Source: Dorea phocaeensis
GTDB lineage: Bacteria > Bacillota > Clostridia > Lachnospirales > Lachnospiraceae
Assembly: GCF_900240315.1 (NCBI RefSeq)
Contig: NZ_OEPZ01000002.1
Coordinates: forward strand, 496,001 to 560,000
Direction: 5' to 3'
Length of the DNA: 64,000 nt
Below, in pieces: positions 25,601 to 34,699 of this stretch (positions are counted from its first letter, which is position 1; each line of letters starts with the position of its first letter). The position numbers and the translations under genes were made by a program. The notes under the pieces are model-generated. The model had not been told where the DNA came from. It was given only the letters and a program-made list of their open reading frames with translations, and made no database searches.

Positions 25601-28237
25601 AGATACCGATTCTGATACCCCGTCCAACGCCCAGGTCCAGTAATCTTCATTGCTTCCATCGTCCACAAAATCTCCCGAGTGCAATGTAAATGCCGCCCCA
25701 TCAAATTGACGCTTTGCTTCTGCCAATGTATTCAAATAGGTTTCATAATCCGAGGCAATCATTCCCTGAGAATCATTCACATTAATAAACGTAAAACCGG
25801 ATGTTTCCTCATTCTTTACGGTAAATGCCACCGGTGTACTATAGTTTTCCGTCTCACTGATACCAACTCTATAGTAATATGTTTTTCCCGTCTCAAGCCC
25901 TGTGAGCTTTGCCGTATACTTTTGCGCCTTCTGTGTCGTATAAGTTGCCATCAACCCTAGATTTAACAGTGTTTTTGGCTTTACTACCTTCTCAACACTT
26001 GCCGTAAATGTGGAAGCATTTGCAAAATCTTCACTTTCCGCTATTTGTGCCACCGCTGTTCCCGACACTCCAGCTCCCGTATACCACCGAAGATATCTGG
26101 AATCCGGCTCTTCGCCCTGCGTCATCGTAATCTGAGTCGGCGCTAATCCGTTTGCCACCGATGGCTTCTGCGGTTCCACCGGCGTCGATGTCGAGTAAGT
26201 AATTGTCCTTCCGTTCTCATCATTCAGAATATCATCCTGACTATCTGTGTCATAAAGGAAGGACGCTGCATATTCATCTAACAAGCCTCCCATTCCCGTC
26301 AAAAAGCTATCACTCATATATTCGGAGATTAAACCATTGATAACTTCTTTTAAATCCAGATTAAATAATCCCACTATTGTCGCCAGGTTACCATTATTTG
26401 TCTGAGAATCAATTGCCGTTTTCCAAAGGCCACTGAACACAATGCCTGTATTTATGTTTAAATTAGAAGCCAGATCATTAATAATTACAACAACATCTCC
26501 AACCAGCATCTCGATCAGATCTTTGATCACTTCGCCTTTTCTAAGATATGGAAGTACCTGTTCTACCACCCATTCCGGCGGATTCTCCCCACCTGCATAA
26601 TGACTGGTCAGAAGCAGCACGATGAAATCATATAATGTCTTTTCCTGACCTTCCAAAGAACCCACACCAAATTTTGACACTTTCGTGACAATCTCATCCA
26701 CTTTCCCAAGCAGGTATTTCGGATCTTTCAAATATTGATTTTCCACCTTAGCAAGAAGGTCATCAACCACGCGAATAAGCTGTGCATCACTGATGGTTGT
26801 TGTTCCGATCAGTCCCGCGGTTCCCGTAGGCTTAAGCTCAATCCCTCCATTACGGTAGCTGATCATAACACGCCCGATACCAGATCCAAGCTCCAGTGTC
26901 ATTCCTCCTGCCAGTGCTTCCCGCACCGTATCTAATACAATCGAATCAATATCTACCTCCGGAAGATTTTCTGCCAGATACTTCCGAATCCCCACATTTG
27001 CAACATCCTGAATCATTGGCTTTAACATTCCGCCTGCCATATTGTTAAATAGGGTTTCCGGATACAGCTTCTTCATCGTATAGTCCTGAAGATCCGCTAT
27101 CGTCTCTCCATTATATTGAATCGACTTCACGCTTTCACTTTTTACGTGAAATTTCTCATCTAATTGAAGCGTTGAGCGATCCGTCATCATCTGATCCCTT
27201 TGAATGGTTACGGTACGTACCGGAGAACCATAAGCTGCCAAAGACCCTGTCTCAAGATCATAAATCTTATTACCGCTGACGGTTGTATACTCCGCAATAT
27301 CATTTGCATGCATATGTCCTGTGAAGATGTAACGCATTCCTGCATCAGCCAGTGTCGTTGCCATTTCCTGCCAATCATCTACCACATACTCACTTAATAG
27401 TTCCGCTTCTTTTGAAAAGTGCGGTAACAATCCGTGATGCATCAATCCGATCGCTGTCTTACCCTTTTCCTTTGCATCTTTTACCTGCTTTTCTACCCAC
27501 GGGAGTAACGATGCATCAATTCTTCCTGCCGTAATATGTTCATTTGTGTCCATTCCCGTATCTGCATCCGGACTATATCTTCCCGAGTCAATTCCAATAA
27601 TCACGTAATCCCCAAATGTTACGGAATAGGAAAGACCTCCTGCCTCTTTTCCAACCGGCGGCGTATAATACTGCGCATCGTACTCTCCGTTATAACCAAA
27701 TTGACTGTAAATCTCTTTAAATTCTGCCGGAGTTGTAGTCTCTGCTTTTTCTTTCTTTCCATTTTCAAACGTACAAGAATCCTGATAATTATAAATATCA
27801 TGATTTCCATTGATAACAAATACTTCTGCATCCGTTTCATCTTCAATCGTCTGCAATTTCTCTGCCATATTTTGATGTCCCAATTTCTCACCGTCTTTTG
27901 TAAGGTCTCCTGATATAAGAACCAAATCCGGCTTATCTTTCTTAATCATATTTAAGGCAGAATCTATAATAGAACCCGATTCTGCCAGCATCTTAGGATC
28001 CCCGCCTACGTAAGTCTTATAATCCTCACAATCCGTCACATAATTAAGAGGATAATAATGCGTATCTGAAATCACACATATTTTCTTTGACTCTGCTTCC
28101 AAAGGCTCTTGTTCCGCCTCTAAATGCGTTGCACTCGTTGCGTGAGTCTCTACTCCCGGCATCAGTGTAGCTCCAACAATGACCACTGCCATTGCCCCTG
28201 CACAGATCCTTTTCCATAATTTGAACTGTTTCCTCAT
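22673..28237 (-). CDS. Giant secreted protein with two metallophosphoesterase domains and a C-terminal WGDM domain
   Basis: The product has 1854 residues with a signal peptide (AGAMAVVIVGATLMPG). Domain 1 (~52-345) is a calcineurin-like phosphoesterase: D58-T-H60, GD (110-111), GNHD (144-147), MHH (266-268), GHMH (307-310). A helical region (~385-665) follows. Domain 2 (~690-1130) is purple-acid-phosphatase-like: a fibronectin-type part, then D822, GD (855-856), GNHE (885-888), MHK and GHDH (1009-1012). Next are a beta-helix-like stretch rich in INGGT/VNGGT turns, bacterial Ig-like modules and the WGDM domain (1735-1854). It lacks a sorting signal, so attachment may go through the WGDM domain. 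Likely an extracellular phosphatase or nucleotidase; substrates are unknown. It is first in its operon. Confidence 0.87.
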   Translation of the reverse strand: MRKQFKLWKRICAGAMAVVIVGATLMPGVETHATSATHLEAEQEPLEAESKKICVISDTHYYPLNYVTDCEDYKTYVGGDPKMLAESGSIIDSALNMIKKDKPDLVLISGDLTKDGEKLGHQNMAEKLQTIEDETDAEVFVINGNHDIYNYQDSCTFENGKKEKAETTTPAEFKEIYSQFGYNGEYDAQYYTPPVGKEAGGLSYSVTFGDYVIIGIDSGRYSPDADTGMDTNEHITAGRIDASLLPWVEKQVKDAKEKGKTAIGLMHHGLLPHFSKEAELLSEYVVDDWQEMATTLADAGMRYIFTGHMHANDIAEYTTVSGNKIYDLETGSLAAYGSPVRTVTIQRDQMMTDRSTLQLDEKFHVKSESVKSIQYNGETIADLQDYTMKKLYPETLFNNMAGGMLKPMIQDVANVGIRKYLAENLPEVDIDSIVLDTVREALAGGMTLELGSGIGRVMISYRNGGIELKPTGTAGLIGTTTISDAQLIRVVDDLLAKVENQYLKDPKYLLGKVDEIVTKVSKFGVGSLEGQEKTLYDFIVLLLTSHYAGGENPPEWVVEQVLPYLRKGEVIKDLIEMLVGDVVVIINDLASNLNINTGIVFSGLWKTAIDSQTNNGNLATIVGLFNLDLKEVINGLISEYMSDSFLTGMGGLLDEYAASFLYDTDSQDDILNDENGRTITYSTSTPVEPQKPSVANGLAPTQITMTQGEEPDSRYLRWYTGAGVSGTAVAQIAESEDFANASTFTASVEKVVKPKTLLNLGLMATYTTQKAQKYTAKLTGLETGKTYYYRVGISETENYSTPVAFTVKNEETSGFTFINVNDSQGMIASDYETYLNTLAEAKRQFDGAAFTLHSGDFVDDGSNEDYWTWALDGVSESVSYMPAAGNHEAKSSVEGITDPNAITSHFEIQNQDIPEQDRSTGIYYSYEYQNATFIVLNTNDVTKEGYLSDAQYQWAYEKAENAKTDWKIILMHKSPYSNGPHAEDKDVIAIRKQLNNLAADCDVDLVLSGHDHVYNRTPYLSQGKTQQVKTRETAYQGHNYTAAVNPSGTVFVIAGTAGVKNYVQTPVSTVPSEKTFQQTCPVYAGVTIDGGKLYYRAYQVKDGVSELVDSFAIDKSKETEIPEWEKVKDMITALPDMPTLKDASDIESARAAYDALGEEEKAQVPNVNRLLQAEKILHALQNINGKQTMSVNNKSDFVNALNNPNVGTIITGGAEIEFEVIKWFQAKENKYDITRDLRIMGSSKLTFVSFLVKNGATLILDGDVAIDDTRAQGSVYESLNPVEVYGNSTLITSGHVAMRTEYGTGGGESGICVKLTEEGSKAILGSDGSYWAAESAVYSSIGNTEVIINDGTYERKNENHRAVDSQGRIEVNGGTVRNLWCKGNLYINGGTFDNGSVLNPQIPVDIEGNAYMTGGTIIPHDGNGVKLRSSGKLHILTGTVGNVEIGNAQPHVGVVTTSNYKDIEVRYHNINGSGDMDGIYETAAAASTVESLANAGGTKLEGSSAKDGLMTGVLGEGNHHVYGKYYLAGGGKTPATGFSVDDGGEAIVYGHTRFIENHPVTGAVIEGEDTRLVQYREGAEIRLNGYTLPANAFDNAVKWTSDPEEVASVDRGKVTLKKTGTANITMTSQSNPSYFDTVKILAVDPKIQGDDVLEGDDSPKTYTLDLKAEGIGEEDRKRISYKWSVDDLSIATIDPDTGVLTKVGQGVVRVTAQLLLDGVATDVKVSKEVLVRDIVSVEITWGDMEYTYHEGNWNKDTHQYDGQGWTADVSNGDQIHIRNTGKAAIKAGFGYEAGEGFQSINGEFLKDKSPITAATLQPEEETNVQLLLKNKPDRHLTKEAVGRVTLTINQENRR

Positions 28238-28306
28238 CTTCTAATTCCTTTCATTTCCAAGTTTCTGATAACTTTGTCACCCTGAAACCGTATTGTAAGC
28301 GGTGTA

Positions 28307-28335
28307 TATTAAATCCAAAAGCTTTTTGGTGTTAA
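28307..28335 (-). promoter_or_regulatory. Candidate promoter of the metallophosphoesterase operon with an embedded palindrome
   Basis: On the minus strand, TTAACA (28330-28335), 17 nt, TTAATA (28307-28312). The spacer holds the near-palindrome ccaaaagctttttgg (28315-28329), a possible operator. Confidence 0.4.
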
Positions 28336-28368
28336 ATGAACGTTAAATAAAGGGAAACCACCTCAAAC

Positions 28369-28433
28369 AAAAAAAGGAGCATTTCTATAAAGCTGACTTT
28401 TCTATCACACTTTACAGAACTGCTTCCTTTTTT
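28369..28433 (-). terminator. Long imperfect hairpin terminator
   Basis: aaaaaaaggagca pairs with tgcttcctttttt, with an inner tctataaag/ctttacaga pairing. It follows the MATE/radical-SAM chimera on the minus strand and separates it from the downstream promoter. Confidence 0.6.
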
Positions 28434-28472
28434 CAAAGAAACATATTGCCAAGTACTACAACCCCTTTGAGC

Positions 28473-29090
28473 TTACCCTTCTTGATTGCAATCTTTGCAT
28501 CTCGCACAGTTTCTCCATAAACGATCTGCCGTTTCTTTCCAATTCTCTGCATATTCTATCTTTTTATCACAAAGATGTTCCACACTTTCCGGACTTTCAT
28601 AGTCTGTATTTACCGCATCCGTCTCTCTTACCATCCGTCTAAGTACCTCTGGGTTCTCCAACATCGGACACGGCCGCAACATGTTCTCGTGAAATGGCTG
28701 ATTATCGTGGTATGCCATAAAAATCGGACTTTTCAGCACATCCAGCAAGCTAGTATTATGGATATTACACTTAGAATAATGAATAAATACACAAGGCTCT
28801 ACATCCCCCTTTGCATTAATATGAAGATAGTTTCTTCCTCCGGCAATACATCCGCCAACATATTCCGCATCATTTTGAAAGTCCATTGTAAAAATCGGTT
28901 TGCTGCCACGAAACTCACGTATTCGATGATAAACTGCCTCCCTTTGCTCCGGTGAAGGAAGCAGATGCCCTGCAAATGCGGTATCTACCACCGATGCCAT
29001 AATTTCTACAAGCAAAGAAAAAATAGCCGGTATTGAAAAATACAAGATTAGAGAGTTTACAGTTTTATTCTCATATATGTCTTGTTCCAC
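28473..29090 (-). pseudogene. In-frame chimera: MATE transporter N-terminus joined to radical-SAM protein C-terminus
   Basis: The first ~43 residues (ENKTVNSLILYFSIPAIFSL, then VVDTAFAGH) are the start of a MATE-type drug/metabolite exporter including most of helix 1. From LLPSPEQREAVYHRIREF onward the sequence is the C-terminal SPASM-like part of a radical-SAM protein: GGCIAGGRNYLHINAKGDVE, PCVFIHYSKCNI, RPCPMLENPE and the final C-x2-C-x2-C. The CxxxCxxC radical-SAM core and eleven MATE helices are missing. A deletion fusing two neighbouring genes explains this best. Expression signals remain (GGAGGTG before the GTG at 29090, terminator downstream), so a peptide may still be made, but it cannot have either original activity. 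Confidence 0.75.
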
Positions 29091-29121
29091 CAAAACCACC
29101 TCCATATTTTTTATCATACAA

Positions 29122-29154
29122 AAAGGAAGGTGACTTCTTGTGTCACCTTCCTTT
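29122..29154 (-). terminator. Perfect 13-bp hairpin terminator
   Basis: aaaggaaggtgac / gtcaccttccttt with a 7-nt loop, ending in a T run on the minus strand. It directly follows the stop of the small gene at 29154. Confidence 0.8.
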
Positions 29155-29417
29155 CAAGAATATAAAAAATATGAATAGTCTTCCCGATTAAATTCTTCTT
29201 TTGTAACTTCACACTGAACGATATCCGATAGTGGAAACGTCATTTTTCGGCTCCCGTTAGTTGCATATAGATACAGACCTGTTGGTCGAAGCGCATAACT
29301 TAATGGAGCAACATAAAACTCCTGCTTATTTATTTCTATTCGTAGACAGCGTTCCTCATCTAACGCGGTATTAATCTTTTGAGAAACCGGGTTGTTTTTT
29401 AAAAAAGGCTCTTCCAA
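29154..29417 (-). CDS. Small WYL-like protein or C-terminal remnant
   Basis: The 87-residue frame resembles the later part of a WYL regulatory domain: INTALDEERCLRIEI, FYVAPLSYALRPTGLYLYAT and FPLSDIVQCEVT. It lacks the DNA-binding part of usual WYL regulators. The only start in frame is a TTG at 29417 without a clear ribosome binding site, and an in-frame stop lies ~28 nt upstream, close to the tRNA terminator. A regulator truncated when the tRNA-side sequence was rearranged is the simplest reading; a genuine small protein cannot be excluded. A good terminator follows. Confidence 0.4.
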   Translation of the reverse strand: MEEPFLKNNPVSQKINTALDEERCLRIEINKQEFYVAPLSYALRPTGLYLYATNGSRKMTFPLSDIVQCEVTKEEFNREDYSYFLYS

Positions 29418-29443
29418 TAGTTCTACTTTTAGATACTCAAAAA

Positions 29444-29484
29444 ATCACCGTCCCCGCGGCTCTAAAGTCCGCAAAAACAGTGAT
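29444..29484 (-). terminator. Terminator of tRNA-Lys
   Basis: An imperfect hairpin (atcac/gtgat and gcgg/ccgc) followed on the minus strand by TTTTTT, a few nucleotides after the tRNA 3' end. Confidence 0.6.
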
Positions 29485-29490
29485 CTGAAC

Positions 29491-29563
29491 TGCGCGATCA
29501 GGGGTTCGAACCCTGGACACCCTGATTAAGAGTCAGGTGCTCTACCAACTGAGCTAATCGCGC
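29491..29563 (-). tRNA. tRNA-Lys (anticodon CTT)
   Basis: A 73-nt cloverleaf on the minus strand: acceptor GCGCGAT/ATCGCGC with discriminator A, D arm with AGTTGGTAGAG, anticodon stem CCTGA/TCAGG with loop CTCTTAA (anticodon CTT), and T arm with GGTTCGAACC. The CCA end is not encoded and must be added. It stands alone with its own promoter and terminator. Confidence 0.97.
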
Positions 29564-29603
29564 TTATTTATTTTGTTTACGCCTTTCCCGTGACGCAAGA
29601 ATT

Positions 29604-29632
29604 ATTATATAGCAGACCTCAATAAAATGCAA
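29604..29632 (-). promoter_or_regulatory. Promoter of tRNA-Lys
   Basis: On the minus strand, TTGCAT (29627-29632), 17 nt, TATAAT (29604-29609), ~40 nt upstream of the mature 5' end. Confidence 0.75.
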
Positions 29633-29700
29633 GCCTTTTTTTAATTATTTTCATATTTTTTTCATTTCCCTCATATATTAGTTACAAGGAGGGGTTTTCT

Positions 29701-30219
29701 ATGCGATTTTTATTTCATACTATATTCAAAAAAGACAAGCATTCCATTCTGGCCGTGATCCTTTTAGGCAGTCTATCACACTTCTTATACGAGCTTTCCG
29801 GTGGCGCCGCCATCTTTGCATTATTCTGCCCAATCAATGAATCTGTCTGGGAACATTTAAAACTATTATTCTTCCCATTTCTCTTCATCACAGTTATTCA
29901 ATGGTGCCGGCAGAAACCATCTCTGCTCCCTTTCTTCTACCACCGCTTTCTCGGTATCTTATGCGGACTTCTTACAACGGTTGTACTGTTTTATACTTAC
30001 ACAGGCGTAATCGGAAGGCACTTTTTAATTATCGATCTTCTGATCTTTACATTCAGCGTCACCGATTCCTTTTGCACCAGCCAGTACTTTTCTCGCAAAT
30101 GCACCGTTGTCCCTTCGCAGTCTATTGTATTTTCTCTCTGGATTATCACCGCTTTATTCTTTTTCGTTTTCAGCTGCTGCCCGCCGAATATTCCATTATT
30201 TTTCCCGCCTCAGGCATAA
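29701..30219 (+). CDS. DUF6512 family membrane protein
   Basis: The 172-residue product has about five hydrophobic segments and the family-typical block FLYELSGG, then PINESVWEHLKLLFFPFLF. The family is found in many Clostridia without a known function. An aaggagggg site precedes the ATG. It is convergent with the V-ATPase operon and appears monocistronic. Confidence 0.8.
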   Translation: MRFLFHTIFKKDKHSILAVILLGSLSHFLYELSGGAAIFALFCPINESVWEHLKLLFFPFLFITVIQWCRQKPSLLPFFYHRFLGILCGLLTTVVLFYTYTGVIGRHFLIIDLLIFTFSVTDSFCTSQYFSRKCTVVPSQSIVFSLWIITALFFFVFSCCPPNIPLFFPPQA

Positions 30220-30239
30220 GCTGCTTTCCAAACAGAAAA

Positions 30240-30260
30240 GGATGGACTTATGATCCATCC
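30240..30260 (-). terminator. Terminator of the V-type ATPase operon
   Basis: Stem ggatgga/tccatcc with a 7-nt loop, followed on the minus strand by TTTTC, 8 nt beyond the subunit D stop. Confidence 0.7.
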
Positions 30261-30267
30261 CTCCTGT

Positions 30268-30882
30268 CTATCCCTTCATTCGCTTAATCACCTTTAATCT
30301 GGTAAACTCTTCTCGCTCTTTCTCCTCCAGCGCATTATTGATACTATATACCAGATTTGAATACATTGGAATTGTAATATTTTTAAGCGCATTGGCGCGT
30401 TTCTGCGTCTTCTTAATATTCCCTGCCAGCCGGTATGCCGCATTCTCTACTTCCGCAAGCTTTATCGTCAACTCTTTCACTTCACGAAACGCTTCTCTTG
30501 CTGTATCAATGGACTCGTGTGTCGTCCCAAAAGAATAGGTCAGCTCATTTTGCCTGCCATCATATTTAATATGTGGAATCTCTGTTCCCATAATACTTCT
30601 GGTCTGAATACGAATAGAACTCTCGATCGGAACCGTATATGCCAGTTCCTGAACCTTGCTGATTCCATTCTCAATATTGGCTCTTTGCAGGCACGCATAG
30701 GCTCTGCTAAATGTAGAATCAATCTCTTCCTGAATGTCCTTCGCCTCGTCAATCAGATTCATTAATTCTTTCAGCAAAATATTTCTCTTCTTATCCATCA
30801 GGTCATATCCCTGATGAGCAAGCGCCAGTGAATTCTGGGCAAGCATCAGATTACCCTTTGTCGGGAACTCTCTTGGATCCAT
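30268..30882 (-). CDS. ntpD: V-type ATPase subunit D (central stalk)
   Basis: The 204-residue product is an antiparallel coiled-coil protein starting MDPREFPTKGNLMLAQNSLA, the conserved N-terminus of subunit D. It forms the rotating central shaft in the A3B3 head with subunit F. It is the last gene of the nine-gene operon, 21 nt after subunit B. Length is normal for the family. Confidence 0.95.
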   Translation of the reverse strand: MDPREFPTKGNLMLAQNSLALAHQGYDLMDKKRNILLKELMNLIDEAKDIQEEIDSTFSRAYACLQRANIENGISKVQELAYTVPIESSIRIQTRSIMGTEIPHIKYDGRQNELTYSFGTTHESIDTAREAFREVKELTIKLAEVENAAYRLAGNIKKTQKRANALKNITIPMYSNLVYSINNALEEKEREEFTRLKVIKRMKG

Positions 30883-30903
30883 ATGCGCCCTCCTTTCTGC
30901 TCG

Positions 30904-32295
30904 CTAACTTTGAACGCCGTCTTTTTGTGGATAATATTTCTCAATCAACTTCGTATCAATTCGATCCAGTTCCTCCTTAGGAAGCAGCCCAAGAAGCTCC
31001 CATCCCAGATCCAAGGTCTCCTGAATCGTTCGATTTTCTCCGGCACCCTGTCCGATATAACGTTCTTCAAACGCCCGGCCGAACTTTAGATATTTCTTAT
31101 CAATTGGTGATAACTCATCCTCGCCGATTACGGACGCAAGATTTCTGGCCTCTCCTACCTTTGCATAGGCCGAGAACAGCTGATTTGCAAGATCCTGATG
31201 ATCCTCCCTTGTATAACCGGCGCCGATTCCATCCTTCATAAGACGAGACAAGGATGGAAGAATACTGATCGGCGGATACACCGCCTGACCATGGAGATTT
31301 CGATCAAGCACAATCTGCCCTTCTGTGATATATCCCGTCAGATCGGGAATCGGATGGGTAATATCATCATTTGGCATGGTCAGAATCGGAAGCTGTGTCA
31401 CAGAACCGGAAGCTCCCTCTATAATCCCCGCTCTCTCATAAAGCGTCGCAAGTTCACTGTACAGATATCCCGGATATCCTTTTCTTGAAGGAATCTCTCC
31501 TCTGGAAGAAGATACTTCACGCATCGCTTCTGCAAAAGAAGTCATGTCTGTCAAGATTACTAAAATATGCATATTGCATTCAAACGCCAGGTATTCTGCT
31601 ACCGTCAGCGCCACCTTTGGCGTAATGAGTCGTTCTACTACTGGATCATTCGCCAAATTCAAAAACATACAAACGTGATCCGACACACCGCTTTCCTCAA
31701 ATGTCTTCTGGAAAAATTCTGCCACATCATGCTTCACACCCATAGCTCCAAAGACTACCGCAAATTCTCCTTCTGCGCCGTCCCCAAGAGACGCCTGCTT
31801 TACAATCTGTGCCGCCAGTCGATCATGGGGCAGACCATTTCCCGAAAAAATCGGCAGCTTTTGTCCTCGAATCAATGTTGTCAGACCATCGATTGCAGAA
31901 ATTCCCGTCCGGATATAATTTCTCGGATATTCTCGCTGTACCGGATTCAGAGGCAGGCCGTTGACATCACGCTTGTCAGAAGAAATAATCGGTCCCAGAC
32001 CATCAATCGGCTCACCGATTCCATTAAAGGTTCTTCCCAGCATGTCCGGAGACACTGCTACCTCCATTGTGTGACCACTGAGTCTCGTATGGGTATTCGT
32101 AAGCGACATATTTTCAGTTCCTTCAAACACCTGAATCACTGCCTTGTCTTCATTCAGCTCCACAATACGGCCAAGTTTCTGCTCTTTTCCGCCAACAGTA
32201 AACTCTACAATTTCGTCAAAGAACGCATTCTGTACTCCCTCCAGCACTACGAGAGGTCCATTTACGTTGCTAAGCCCCAGATATTCTATTGCCAT
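30904..32295 (-). CDS. ntpB: V-type ATPase subunit B
   Basis: The 463-residue non-catalytic nucleotide-binding subunit of the V1 head. Family features are [36 protein letters not shown] and [18 protein letters not shown]; the P-loop position is degenerate ([11 protein letters not shown]) as expected for B. It alternates with subunit A in the hexamer. Confidence 0.97.
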   Translation of the reverse strand: MAIEYLGLSNVNGPLVVLEGVQNAFFDEIVEFTVGGKEQKLGRIVELNEDKAVIQVFEGTENMSLTNTHTRLSGHTMEVAVSPDMLGRTFNGIGEPIDGLGPIISSDKRDVNGLPLNPVQREYPRNYIRTGISAIDGLTTLIRGQKLPIFSGNGLPHDRLAAQIVKQASLGDGAEGEFAVVFGAMGVKHDVAEFFQKTFEESGVSDHVCMFLNLANDPVVERLITPKVALTVAEYLAFECNMHILVILTDMTSFAEAMREVSSSRGEIPSRKGYPGYLYSELATLYERAGIIEGASGSVTQLPILTMPNDDITHPIPDLTGYITEGQIVLDRNLHGQAVYPPISILPSLSRLMKDGIGAGYTREDHQDLANQLFSAYAKVGEARNLASVIGEDELSPIDKKYLKFGRAFEERYIGQGAGENRTIQETLDLGWELLGLLPKEELDRIDTKLIEKYYPQKDGVQS

Positions 32296-32310
32296 AATCC
32301 GTTCCTCCCT

Positions 32311-34083
32311 CTACGCATTCTTTTCTATTACTCGGTTATAAAATGCATCAATATCGTTTTTGTAAAGATCTAATAGCTGCAAGTTGTCATTTGGCACATC
32401 ATATTTAATCGCAATGACTTTCTCAAAAATACCTTCTGCCTTCAATACAGACATCGGCATTCCCATAGCTACCAGCTCTCTGGACTTCTTATAGAGATAC
32501 AAGATCACATCCATCATCTTAAACTGCTTCTCCATAGAGACGCAGGTGTCATCCTTATGAAATGCGTTCTGCTGTAAGAATCCCAGACGAATGACTCTGG
32601 CGATCTCCAGAATCAGTTTCTGATCATCCGGCAGCACATCCCCTCCAATCAGCTTTACAATCTCCATCAGACTGCTTTCCTGATTAAGAAGCGCCATCAG
32701 TCGATTTCGATAATCTACGAATTTCGGCGACACATGATCACTGTACCAGCCGCTTAAGTCATTCAAATATTCGCTGTAGCTGCTCAGCCAATGAATCGCC
32801 GGGAAATGTCGTGCATACGCCAGCGATTTATCAAGCCCCCAGAAACACCGCACAAAACGCTTGGTATTCTGCGTAACAGGTTCTGAAAAATCTCCTCCCT
32901 GTGGAGACACCGCTCCAATAATAGAGACAGACCCTGTCGCCCCATTCAAAGTCTGCATCATTCCTGCCCGCTCATAAAACGCGGACAGTCTCGATGCCAG
33001 ATATGCCGGGAATCCTTCCTCCGCCGGCATTTCTTCCAGACGTCCCGATAATTCTCTAAGAGCTTCCGCCCAACGGGATGTCGAATCCGCCATAATCGCC
33101 ACGTCATATCCCATATCCCTATAATATTCTGCCAGTGTAAGTCCTGTGTAAATCGATGCCTCACGGGCCGCCACCGGCATATTCGATGTGTTGGCAATCA
33201 AAGTCGTTCGATCCATCAACGGATTCCCGGATTTTGGATCCACCAGTTCCGAGAACTCCTCTAATACCTGCGTCATCTCATTTCCACGCTCTCCGCATCC
33301 GATATAGATAATAATATCTGCATCCGACCATTTGGCGATCTGATGCTGTGTCATTGTTTTTCCTGTTCCAAAACCTCCCGGAATCGCCGCGGTTCCACCT
33401 TTCGCAATGGGGAACATAGTATCGAGAATTCTCTGCCCTGTCACCAGCGGCACGCTTGCCGGATACCGATGATGTACAGGTCTTGGCACACGGATCGGCC
33501 AGCGCTGAGTCATAGTCAGATCCTTTCGGGTTCCATCCATCAACTCCACCGTCACAATCACGTCCTGAATCGTATACTGCCCGTCTGGCTTCACTGACAC
33601 TACCGTCCCTTCCAGATCTGGCGGCACCATACATTTATGCACAATTGCCCTTGTTTCCTGAACTTCTGCAATCACCGTTCCTCCATGCACCAGTTCTCCT
33701 TCTTGAACAGTAATATGTGTCTCCCACCGTTTTTCTGTATCCAAAGAATCCACATTCACACCGCGAACCACAAAAGCTCCGCCTTCTTCTGCAATTTTTT
33801 CCAGAGGCCGTTCAATTCCGTCAAAAATATTATCCAAAATTCCCGGGGCAAGCGTTACAGATACCGCTGCATCCGTTCCCACAACCTCTTCTCCCGGCTG
33901 AAGTCCGGACGTTTCCTCATAGACCTGAATCGTGGTCAGATCTTTGTCAAGCCCGATTACTTCTCCTACCAGCTTCTGGCTTCCTACATACACCATCTCT
34001 GACATTTTAAATTCGCTTCTGCCTTTCAGGTAGATTACCGGACCATTGATCCCATAAATCTTTCCTGTCTTCACACTATTCAA
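32311..34083 (-). CDS. ntpA: V-type ATPase catalytic subunit A
   Basis: The 590-residue product is read from a TTG at 34083, which has an agggaggt site 7 nt upstream and gives the standard family length; it overlaps the end of ntpE by 8 nt. The Walker A motif is GGFGTGKT (236-243), and the A-specific insert lies at ~115-190 ([10 protein letters not shown]). It hydrolyses or synthesises ATP coupled to H+ or Na+ movement. Confidence 0.97.
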   Translation of the reverse strand: MNSVKTGKIYGINGPVIYLKGRSEFKMSEMVYVGSQKLVGEVIGLDKDLTTIQVYEETSGLQPGEEVVGTDAAVSVTLAPGILDNIFDGIERPLEKIAEEGGAFVVRGVNVDSLDTEKRWETHITVQEGELVHGGTVIAEVQETRAIVHKCMVPPDLEGTVVSVKPDGQYTIQDVIVTVELMDGTRKDLTMTQRWPIRVPRPVHHRYPASVPLVTGQRILDTMFPIAKGGTAAIPGGFGTGKTMTQHQIAKWSDADIIIYIGCGERGNEMTQVLEEFSELVDPKSGNPLMDRTTLIANTSNMPVAAREASIYTGLTLAEYYRDMGYDVAIMADSTSRWAEALRELSGRLEEMPAEEGFPAYLASRLSAFYERAGMMQTLNGATGSVSIIGAVSPQGGDFSEPVTQNTKRFVRCFWGLDKSLAYARHFPAIHWLSSYSEYLNDLSGWYSDHVSPKFVDYRNRLMALLNQESSLMEIVKLIGGDVLPDDQKLILEIARVIRLGFLQQNAFHKDDTCVSMEKQFKMMDVILYLYKKSRELVAMGMPMSVLKAEGIFEKVIAIKYDVPNDNLQLLDLYKNDIDAFYNRVIEKNA

Positions 34084-34663
34084 CTCCGGCACCTCCCTTA
34101 AATACAAACGAACGCTGTTCTTCTTCCAATGCGCCTTTAAACGCACGGTCAATTAAAATGTTTCTTTCCTGAATTACCGCACGCACCCCTCCTATAAAAT
34201 CTTCTTTACTGACGGTCAGCTGCATCCCTGTATGTTCCTCTAAATATTCCTTCTTCTCTTCATCCGTCGGATTGATATAAATCGTCATGGCCTCTCCATC
34301 CGCATATCTGGCGGCCTGTTCAATGTATTCTACTAACAAATGGGTATAGGCTTCTGTCTTCATATATTCCTCCAAAAGCTTTCCCACCTCTTCAAACAAT
34401 TGTGTTTTCAGCTTCTGCTGTGTACGTCCAAGCTCTCTTTTCAGTTCCAGCTGAGCCTTGGACATCGCCATGTTCAGCTGCTGCCTGGCATTTACTTCCT
34501 CTGCATGCACTCTTGTCTGCACCTGGCGAACAACCTCCTTACGATGCTGTTCAAACACCCCTTCCAGCGCTTCTTCATGCTGTCTGATAATCGCATTTCC
34601 TTCCGCGCGCGCCTCTTCCATCGCCGCCGCCTGAAGGCGCGAGATTTTCTCCTCTATCGTCAA
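34076..34663 (-). CDS. ntpE: V-type ATPase subunit E (peripheral stalk)
   Basis: The product has 195 residues from a TTG at 34663, chosen because gaggtgag lies just upstream; a GTG 27 nt earlier lacks a site. An N-terminal helix rich in Ala/Glu/Arg and a C-terminal globular part (FIGGVRAVIQERNILIDRAF) are typical. It pairs with the G/H-type coiled coil encoded first in the operon. Confidence 0.92.
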   Translation of the reverse strand: MTIEEKISRLQAAAMEEARAEGNAIIRQHEEALEGVFEQHRKEVVRQVQTRVHAEEVNARQQLNMAMSKAQLELKRELGRTQQKLKTQLFEEVGKLLEEYMKTEAYTHLLVEYIEQAARYADGEAMTIYINPTDEEKKEYLEEHTGMQLTVSKEDFIGGVRAVIQERNILIDRAFKGALEEEQRSFVFKGGAGVE

Positions 34664-34699
34664 GAATCTCACCTCTTCTTTCTTCTGCACTAACTGGAT

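Noticed and set aside
29491-29563. tRNA as attachment site of an integrated element
   Set aside because: No duplicated tRNA 3' end and no integrase gene were found nearby.
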